Shown here piece after piece: positions 6,051 through 10,226 of a DNA stretch of 10,226 bases. The notes beneath the pieces are model-generated. The model worked only from the letters and a program-made list of their open reading frames with translations. It did not search any database and was not told the origin of the DNA. How positions within the stretch are numbered: position 1 is the first letter of the stretch; the number at the start of each line of letters is the position of its first letter. The stretch comes from Planctomycetota bacterium. Its GTDB lineage: Bacteria > Planctomycetota > Phycisphaerae > FEN-1346. The position numbers were made by a program, and so were the translations under genes. The stretch is taken from the NCBI GenBank assembly GCA_026387055.1, contig JAPLML010000565.1:1-10226 (forward strand). The letters are read 5' to 3'.

Positions 6051-6077
6051 CCGCCGCCGTACCGGCGGCGGCTAAAC
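6051..6077 (-). repeat. TTYAGC-headed hairpin, inverted family copy
   Basis: On the minus strand this reads GTTTAG followed by CCGCCGCCG-gta-CGGCGGCGG. Compared with the copy at 5996-6022 the stem differs by a T-A to C-G pair exchange, with both sides changed, and by one loop base. The retained pairing suggests that the folded form is what is conserved. Confidence 0.75.
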
Positions 6078-6093
6078 GATCGCGGCCGGTACG

Positions 6094-6723
6094 CTACGGC
6101 CGGCGCAGCAGCACCCGGCAGGGGGCGGCCTCGCCGGCGACCACCCTTAGCGGACCGCAGAAGAGTTCGTACTCGCCGGTCTCCAGACCCGCGAGGTTCA
6201 GCCACTCGATCGCGCCCTTGATCGTCCGACTGCCCAGGATCGCCAGGTGGGCCGGGTGGCCGGGCGTGCTGCGCGGGTCCAGCGACGGGGCGTCGATGCC
6301 GATCAGCATGGGGCCGAGGACGGCGAGGTACTGGGCCCCGTCGGCCGAAAACGCGACGAACTCCGCCTCGAACCGCTTGGCGATCCACGCCGAGTTCTTC
6401 GTGCGAAAGAGGATCCGCCGCCGGCCGGCCAGGCCGAGCCGCTCAATCACCCCCCGCGTGATGACGTCGGCGTCGCCCACGTCCACCAGAATGCACGGCC
6501 CCACGAGGGCCTCGGGCGGGATGCTCTCGACCGTTCCCCCGCCGGGGATGAAATGCAGCGGCGCGTCGATGTGCGTGCCGGTGTGCGAGCCGAGGGTCAG
6601 CTTCGAGTTGTTCGAGCTCGCCCCGCCGGCGATCGTGCGGACCCACTCGAACCCAAACGGCGGGTCGCCGGGGTACAGCGGCATGCCGGGCGTCATCGGC
6701 ACGGACACGTCGAAGATGGGCAT
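6094..6723 (-). CDS. Cyclase family protein (KynB-like metal-dependent hydrolase)
   Basis: The 209-residue protein belongs to the cyclase family that includes bacterial kynurenine formamidase KynB, which has about the same length. The metal-binding motif HTGTHIDAPLHF is at residues 47-58, with His47, His51, Asp53 and probably His57 as ligands or catalytic residues. VPMTPGMPLYPGDP near the start and GIDAPSLDP near residue 147 are also typical. The start at 6723 has a clear GGAGG seven bases upstream. No other tryptophan-degradation gene is nearby, so the substrate cannot be assigned and kynB is not used as a name; other members act on different amides, esters or lactones. No signal peptide; cytoplasmic. 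A GTAG-headed REP lies in its upstream region. Confidence 0.9.
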   Translation of the reverse strand: MPIFDVSVPMTPGMPLYPGDPPFGFEWVRTIAGGASSNNSKLTLGSHTGTHIDAPLHFIPGGGTVESIPPEALVGPCILVDVGDADVITRGVIERLGLAGRRRILFRTKNSAWIAKRFEAEFVAFSADGAQYLAVLGPMLIGIDAPSLDPRSTPGHPAHLAILGSRTIKGAIEWLNLAGLETGEYELFCGPLRVVAGEAAPCRVLLRRP

Positions 6724-6746
6724 GCGGCGTCCTCCGGGTGATCAAT

Positions 6747-6769
6747 GTAGGCCGGGGCACCGCCCCGGC
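6747..6769 (+). repeat. GTAG-headed REP palindrome, copy 3
   Basis: GTAG followed by GCCGGGGC-acc-GCCCCGGC is the same stem as copies 1 and 2 with another loop. It stands alone, 23 bp upstream of the cyclase start codon in the divergent direction. Confidence 0.85.
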
Positions 6770-6786
6770 ATCTATCTCAAGTGTGC

Positions 6787-6809
6787 CACGGCCGGCCTGT
6801 CCGGCCGTG
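6787..6809. repeat. Hairpin of the GCACGGCC family
   Basis: CACGGCCGG (6787-6795) pairs perfectly with CCGGCCGTG (6801-6809) around a 5-nt loop. The flanking word GTGCC resembles the cluster at 928-1016, so both probably belong to one dispersed palindrome family. Confidence 0.6.
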
Positions 6810-6827
6810 CCTCCGCCCACCGATCTC

Positions 6828-6967
6828 AGAGCGTGTATGAGAACCCTGTGGCTCAGCCGGTCGCCGCGGCGACCTGAGCGCCCCGTGTCGGCGACAAGCT
6901 TTGCCGCCGGAACTGCACACCCGAGGGCGGGTGTGCCACATGGCCCAGGCGGTTCTCATACACGTTC
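6828..6967. mobile_element. Possible MITE or IS remnant with 17-bp terminal inverted repeats
   Basis: AGAGCGTGTATGAGAACC (6828-6845 region) is repeated inverted at 6951-6967 (GGTTCTCATACACGTTCT) with one mismatch in 17 bp. The 106-bp interior has no coding capacity but contains two further hairpins: GGTCGCCGCGGCGACC at 6859-6874 (a perfect palindrome) and CACACCCG-aggg-CGGGTGTG at 6916-6935. CTCAG occurs just outside both ends (6825-6829 and 6971-6975), which could be a target duplication, although the left copy overlaps the repeat. The element is too short to encode a transposase. It could alternatively be a large structured intergenic RNA element. Confidence 0.45.
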
Positions 6968-7093
6968 TTACTCAGTATATCAGCCGCGGCCGCTGGAATC
7001 CCATGGAAGTTGCCGTTCCGACGAAGGCCTCATACCGTGGCCTTATCAAAGTGCGCTCAGGGGTAATCCGGTCGGCCAGGGTCTGCGGCTGAA

Positions 7094-7131
7094 CGAAGGA
7101 GGCCATGCAAGAGGTTCCTGCATGGCCTTCG
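7094..7131. repeat. Bulged inverted repeat in the non-coding stretch
   Basis: CGAAGG-agg-CCATGCA pairs with TGCATGG-CCTTCG around the 9-nt loop agaggttcc. This gives 13 base pairs with one 3-nt bulge. No T run follows, so it is not a standard intrinsic terminator. No gene abuts it. Confidence 0.5.
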
Positions 7132-7381
7132 GAACTCCGTTACACGGGTGTACTATCCTTGTGACAAGCGGCCGTCTAATGCTACACCCGCCCGGCATGG
7201 GGTGGGCGGATCATGCGGCGCCGTGAGTGCCGGCGCTCCGGGGGGCGAGCGACGACGTGGGAAAGAACTGGTAGATGATAGAGGCCGCCGTGGGCGGAGG
7301 TGGCTGAATCGTCATCGAGAGGCTTTAGCCTATAGTATCCAGACTGGCGTGATAAATAGTTGCCTCCGACGCGGAATATTC

Positions 7382-7409
7382 TTGATTTCCCGAATGTTCG
7401 TGCTATACT
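7382..7409 (+). promoter_or_regulatory. Probable sigma70-type promoter of the PEP-CTERM gene
   Basis: TTGATT (7382-7387) and TATACT (7404-7409) are 16 bp apart in a locally AT-rich patch. Each hexamer matches four or five of six consensus bases. Transcription would begin near 7416, leaving a leader of about 187 nt before the ATG at 7603. Confidence 0.55.
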
Positions 7410-7538
7410 TCTCCCGCAGTTGGGCTTTGCGGTGGGGGAGCCATGTGGGGCTTGCTCGGGGATAGCAGACGCGGCTTTTTCTTTGTGTCGCCCGGCGACG
7501 TTCCGGGCCACGCGGATAAGAATAAGAGAGGATGTCCT

Positions 7539-7567
7539 GGGGAAATCGGCCTCGCGGCCGGTTCCCC
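7539..7567 (+). promoter_or_regulatory. Leader hairpin upstream of the PEP-CTERM gene
   Basis: GGGGAAATCGGCC and GGCCGGTTCCCC pair around TCGC with a small internal mismatch, giving an 11-bp or longer stem ending 35 nt before the start codon. An A/T-rich patch (tatttatt) follows. It could modulate translation or transcript stability; nothing in the sequence shows which. Confidence 0.4.
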
Positions 7568-7602
7568 CTATTTATTGGACCGCATGGCATGAAAGGGGGC
7601 AG

Positions 7603-9273
7603 ATGATGAATAGCGTAAAGGAAGTGACGCGGGCCGCGCTTGTGGCGGCGATGGTGATTGCCCTTGTTGGTTCTGCAGCCGCAAGGGGAGACGTGAGTTC
7701 ATTGACATGGCAGGCAGATTCGGGCATTCGTGTCCCCGGCGGATCCTATCCCGCCGTTACCTCGACGTTCGTGATGCAACGTCCAGACGGGCTGTGGGGG
7801 ATGTACTACTATCTGGGCGACGCGGAAACCTATGGCAACACGGGTTACTCGACTTCCACGGATGGAATGACATGGTCCGCGCCGACTACCGTGATGACCC
7901 ATGGAGGAAACGGATACGACAACGTCGACGCGGTGATCGCGGACATTGTGACCCTGCCGAACGGGCGTTATCGCGCTTACTGTGTTGGTATGGAGTCCAA
8001 CCAGGGTTCTGCGCCCACAAGCATCTTCTACGCGGATTCCGTTGACGGTATGTCCTGGACCAAGGGCTCGGTTCTTTTCAACGGGAATACCTCCTTGGGA
8101 CAAGTAGGCTCTCCCCGCGTGATTTCCTCAGGAAGCGGATACACGATATATTTCACCCGAGGAACAAGCGTGCAGCGGACTACATCAAACAACGGACTAA
8201 CTTGGGCGACGCCGCAAACGGTTGTGAGCAGCGGGGTAAATGCTTTTGACATTGTGTCCGCAACCAGTGGCGGGTACCGAATGTTTGCGTCCACGTTGTC
8301 GGGGACTATAGGAAGTCTGAGTTCGGCCGATGGATTGAATTGGGCTTGGGACTCCGGTGATCGACTAACTCGGTCGGACTTCGGGGTCAACGGGGGCCTC
8401 GGTGTGCCGGTTGTGGCAAACATCAACGGCACTGCGAAGATGTACGTCTCCGCCAGACCGAATCCGTCGAACGACCTTTCCAACATATACAGCGCGAGCG
8501 GGGGTTGGCCTATACATGAGCTTCAGCATGACTGGACGAAATATGGTCAACTTTACCAGGGTAGCATACCGGATGTCGGTGCTTCTGCTTGTGGCCCTGC
8601 CGCTGCTACCAATTCGCTGATTTACTTGCAGAATGTATACCCCGCCGTGTATGGCCAGGCGCTTGTGCCGCATCAGTCCGCAGACTTGAATCACGACGGA
8701 AACGTTAACTGGTATGATGATTGGATCGCTGCCGGAAAGACCCTTGCGGGTTCGGGCTACATGAATACATCCGGCCTTGGAACAAGCTATTGGGATTTCT
8801 ATGGGGGCATCCACAGATACATTGAGGAGCAAGCGCCCGGGTTAAACTCCTATGCTGTCGAGACGGGGCTTCCTTGGATTAACCCACCCCAGGGCTTCAC
8901 TGCAGCCGCCCCATCTTGGGCCTGGCTTTTCGATAAGATGGAACAAGGGAATGATGTTGAGATTCGGGTAGTATCCTCGCCCGTTCCAACACCAAATCAC
9001 TTTTTGACGTTGATCGGAATGCGCTGGGAGGACATCAATATTGACGGAACGATAGACCCTGGTGAAGGCACCATCAAAGTCATGGACTCAGGACTAGGTG
9101 CCATCTGCGACTACTACATCTGGGAATCTTTGGGAATCCTGCGTACCGACTGGAACGGCGATTCCTATATCGATTCAGCGTATGCCGAGGGTCCTGTCCC
9201 CGAACCCGCCACACTGGCGCTGCTGGCCCTGGGAGGGCTGGCCCTGCTCAGGCGGCGCAAGCGGCGGAAGTAA
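7603..9273 (+). CDS. PEP-CTERM protein with propeller-like and C39-like cysteine peptidase regions
   Basis: The 556-residue exported protein has a signal peptide (ALVAAMVIALVGSAAA, residues 12-27). Residues 55-300 contain four (S)xDGxxW-type motifs (STDGMTW 85-91, VDGMSW 147-152, NNGLTW 196-201, ADGLNW 242-247), as in sialidase or GH43-like beta-propellers. Residues 305-510 look like a papain-fold C39-like peptidase: ASACGPAAATNSL (Cys330), NHFLTLIG (His466) and VMDSG (Asp495) as a candidate triad, Gln308 as a possible oxyanion-hole residue. Three calcium-loop-like motifs (DLNHDGNVNWYD at 361, DINIDGTID at 477, DWNGDSYID at 516) lie within or after it. The tail VPEPATLALLALGGLALLRRRKRRK is a PEP-CTERM signal, implying exosortase processing and cell-surface or matrix placement. 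GGGGG before the ATGATG pair makes 7606 an equally good start; the frame extends upstream to 7360 without support. Its GC content is visibly lower than its neighbours'. Confidence 0.85.
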   Translation: MMNSVKEVTRAALVAAMVIALVGSAAARGDVSSLTWQADSGIRVPGGSYPAVTSTFVMQRPDGLWGMYYYLGDAETYGNTGYSTSTDGMTWSAPTTVMTHGGNGYDNVDAVIADIVTLPNGRYRAYCVGMESNQGSAPTSIFYADSVDGMSWTKGSVLFNGNTSLGQVGSPRVISSGSGYTIYFTRGTSVQRTTSNNGLTWATPQTVVSSGVNAFDIVSATSGGYRMFASTLSGTIGSLSSADGLNWAWDSGDRLTRSDFGVNGGLGVPVVANINGTAKMYVSARPNPSNDLSNIYSASGGWPIHELQHDWTKYGQLYQGSIPDVGASACGPAAATNSLIYLQNVYPAVYGQALVPHQSADLNHDGNVNWYDDWIAAGKTLAGSGYMNTSGLGTSYWDFYGGIHRYIEEQAPGLNSYAVETGLPWINPPQGFTAAAPSWAWLFDKMEQGNDVEIRVVSSPVPTPNHFLTLIGMRWEDINIDGTIDPGEGTIKVMDSGLGAICDYYIWESLGILRTDWNGDSYIDSAYAEGPVPEPATLALLALGGLALLRRRKRRK

Positions 9274-9298
9274 CCTCAAATCGAGCGGGAACCTTCAA

Positions 9299-9323
9299 CG
9301 GGCGGCTCTACACGGGCCGCCCG
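9299..9323 (+). terminator. Hairpin downstream of the PEP-CTERM gene
   Basis: CGGGCGGC (9299-9306) pairs with GCCGCCCG (9316-9323) around a 9-nt loop, 26 nt after the stop codon. Only a weak pyrimidine stretch (cttcgctt) follows, so it is a terminator candidate by position rather than by a clear U tract. Confidence 0.5.
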
Positions 9324-9377
9324 CTTCGCTTAAGTCCATCGGCGTAACCATTTCGCCTTCTCCTCCAGAAGTGCTTT

Positions 9378-9407
9378 GCATGGAACGATTGGATGGCGGT
9401 TCCATGC
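9378..9407. repeat. Inverted repeat between the PEP-CTERM and HARE-HTH genes
   Basis: GCATGGAAC (9378-9386) and GTTCCATGC (9399-9407) are perfect 9-bp arms around a 12-nt loop. No function can be assigned. Confidence 0.45.
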
Positions 9408-9439
9408 GATCCGGCGGCACGCCCTACAACCCCGAAGTT

Positions 9440-9466
9440 ACGCCCAGGCGGGGGTGGCCTGGGCGT
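9440..9466 (-). terminator. Hairpin after the HARE-HTH gene
   Basis: ACGCCCAGGC (9440-9449) and GCCTGGGCGT (9457-9466) are perfect 10-bp arms around a 7-nt loop. On the minus strand the hairpin begins about 13 nt after the HARE-HTH stop codon. The U tract expected of an intrinsic terminator is missing, so the call rests on position and stem strength. Confidence 0.5.
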
Positions 9467-9479
9467 GTGAGAGAAGGGA

Positions 9480-9686
9480 CTACCGGCGAGCAGCCTCGGT
9501 CGACTCAAATTTTCCCCGGTCGGTCTTGCGGAACCGGGCGTCCTTGCCCTTGGCCCGCACCTCCCTGAGTATGGCCGCGTAAATCGTGGAGGCAGGGGTC
9601 CGGCCGCCGGTCTTCCAGAGGCCGTCGGCCGGCATCTTCTCGAGCATCTCCTTCGTGTTCATCGGCCTGGCTGCCAGGACCAGCAC
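9480..9686 (-). CDS. Short HARE-HTH domain protein, possibly an N-terminally truncated remnant
   Basis: The 68-residue frame matches the HARE-HTH winged-helix domain: RPMNTKEMLEKM (8-19), LWKTGGRTPASTIYAAILRE (23-42) and GKDARFRKTDRGKF (47-60). HARE-HTH domains occur in DNA-associated proteins and, in planctomycetes, in small proteins where a lysine- and alanine-rich N-terminus precedes the domain. Here the frame opens with GTG at 9686, and only two codons upstream is an in-frame TAG (9693-9695), cutting the first helix, which usually has about a dozen more residues. The ATG at 9662 would shorten the domain further. No good ribosome binding site is visible for either. It is therefore either a minimal expressed protein or a decaying gene. 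Upstream translated sequence in this frame shows no lysine-rich leader. Confidence 0.5.
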   Translation of the reverse strand: MLVLAARPMNTKEMLEKMPADGLWKTGGRTPASTIYAAILREVRAKGKDARFRKTDRGKFESTEAARR

Positions 9687-9793
9687 CTTTGCCTACGCGA
9701 GCGAGTCGAAGGGTGTCGCCGTGCGAACGCAGGAACGGCAACGGCAACGGCCGCGGCGGGCCCGCAAGCGAGTGCACCAGCGCGGCGGTTCGG

Positions 9794-9850
9794 GAGACCC
9801 GCCGCGCACACCAAGAGACCCGCCGCGCACACCAAGAGACCCCTCGCGCA
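9794..9850. repeat. 21-bp tandem repeat, about 2.7 copies
   Basis: The unit gagacccgccgcgcacacca plus a terminal a occurs at 9794-9814 and 9815-9835 identically. A degenerate part copy follows at 9836-9850. The length is a multiple of three, but the translated heptapeptide (ETRRAHQ) lies in a frame with no other coding signs. Confidence 0.85.
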
Positions 9851-9875
9851 AGGGGGTGCGGGAATTCTGTGGAAC

Positions 9876-9902
9876 TTTACCCATTGGCGATAGTCTTATT
9901 AT
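9876..9902 (+). promoter_or_regulatory. Possible promoter of the downstream secreted-protein gene
   Basis: TTTACC (9876-9881) and TATTAT (9897-9902) are 15 bp apart in the only AT-rich patch before the gene at 9955. The -10 match is good but the -35 and its spacing are weak. Confidence 0.35.
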
Positions 9903-9954
9903 GTAAGTCCGGCCGCGGGGCATGGGGTGGCGAGCCGGGCCGACCGGACGGCGT

Positions 9955-10226
9955 GTGAACCGGAACGTTTATCTGCCAGTGTTTCTCCTCTTGCTTGCGG
10001 CAGTCCCTGCCGCCGGGGATGCTGCGCGCGAAGACCTCGTCGGCGAAATCCTCAAGCGGGTCCCCGAGTGGCCGCAGGCCCAGGTCGAGATGCCCCTCTC
10101 GGTCTATGAGAAGCTGATCCGCGACATCGTGGCGGGGCCGGTCCTGCCGAAGCCGCCCGAGGCCACGTGGGTCGAACGGGTCCTGTGGACCATCGAGGTC
10201 GGCGAAGCGGAGGCGGTGGTCTCGCC
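9955..10226 (+). CDS. Secreted protein of unknown family, N-terminal part, runs off the window
   Basis: The frame begins with GTG at 9955 and stays open to the edge (90 codons). The first 22 residues form a signal peptide: MNRN, then VYLPVFLLLLAAVPAAG, with cleavage likely near AAG or GDA. The following residues (EDLVGEILKRVPEWPQAQVEMPLS, with VYEKL and TWVERVLWTIEVGEAEAVV) look like the start of a larger exported or surface protein with helical then strand-rich content. I do not recognise the family. Only a weak GGACGG lies upstream, so the GTG start rests mainly on the signal peptide beginning there. The codon pattern (strong G/C at third positions) supports real coding. Confidence 0.7.
   Translation, partial: MNRNVYLPVFLLLLAAVPAAGDAAREDLVGEILKRVPEWPQAQVEMPLSVYEKLIRDIVAGPVLPKPPEATWVERVLWTIEVGEAEAVVS

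Larger units (their letters stand above)
6724..7602. other. 879-bp stretch without a convincing gene, rich in inverted repeats
   Basis: No frame here shows recognisable protein motifs or a good ribosome binding site. The stretch holds a REP (6747-6769), a GCACGGCC-type hairpin (6787-6809), a possible MITE-like element (6828-6967), a bulged hairpin (7094-7131), and the promoter and leader of the PEP-CTERM gene (7382-7602). Base composition falls from very GC-rich to more mixed from about 6950 onward. I found no tRNA or riboswitch that I could support. Confidence 0.65.
9687..9954. other. Gene-free region between divergent genes, with tandem repeat and possible promoter
   Basis: This 268-bp stretch separates the HARE-HTH frame (minus) from the secreted-protein gene (plus). 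It contains the 21-bp repeat at 9794-9850 and an AT-richer patch near 9870-9907. Short frames crossing it are low-complexity arginine-rich translations of GC-rich DNA with no recognisable motif. The missing N-terminus of the HARE-HTH protein would have been expected here. Confidence 0.5.

Noticed and set aside
7270..7335. tRNA-like stretch resembling a tRNA-Ser beginning
   Set aside because: No cloverleaf with acceptor and T arms could be drawn.
7345..7365. Sigma54-type promoter (TGGC...TTGC) before the PEP-CTERM gene
   Set aside because: The spacing between the GG and GC elements is about four bases too long; the sigma70-type pair at 7382-7409 fits better.
7360..7602. An 81-codon upstream extension of the PEP-CTERM gene
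   Set aside because: The extension overlaps the probable promoter, and the signal peptide begins just after the ATG at 7603, which has a G-rich ribosome binding site.

Overview
The window looks like a high-GC planctomycete, probably a Phycisphaerae-like lineage and probably an assembled environmental genome. The pointers are a secreted protein ending in a PEP-CTERM sorting tail, a Tat-exported Gfo/Idh/MocA oxidoreductase, a pyrophosphate-type phosphofructokinase sequence, a small HARE-HTH protein, and intergenic regions crowded with short GC-rich palindromes. The lineage is inferred from gene content and composition only.

Layout. 1-951 (minus, running off the left edge) is an open frame in which an RNA polymerase beta-subunit (RpoB)-like segment of about 60 residues is joined in frame to a PPi-type phosphofructokinase that lacks its N-terminal part. 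1096-2262 (plus) encodes a secreted TIM-barrel, glycoside-hydrolase-like protein. 2414-3982 (plus) encodes a DUF1846/UPF0371 protein. After an array of 40-bp repeats, 4133-4438 (plus) encodes a small three-helix SemiSWEET-like membrane protein whose stop codon lies in a REP palindrome. 4598-5908 (minus) is a Tat-exported Gfo/Idh/MocA oxidoreductase and 6094-6723 (minus) a KynB-like cyclase. 6724-7602 is a largely non-coding, palindrome-rich stretch ending in a promoter and a long leader. 7603-9273 (plus) encodes a PEP-CTERM protein combining a propeller-like region with a C39-like cysteine peptidase region. 9480-9686 (minus) is a short HARE-HTH protein or remnant. 9955 onward (plus) is the beginning of an unrecognised secreted protein.

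There is no clear shared pathway. The secreted hydrolase-like protein, the oxidoreductase and the SemiSWEET-like protein would fit carbohydrate use, but spacing and orientation argue against one operon. Most genes sit singly between palindromic repeats of at least three families: GTAG-headed REPs, TTYAGC-headed hairpins, and hairpins built on the word GCACGGCC.

The observations most worth following are the RpoB/phosphofructokinase chimera, the TTYAGC-headed hairpin family with a compensatory stem change, and the unusual PEP-CTERM protease architecture.
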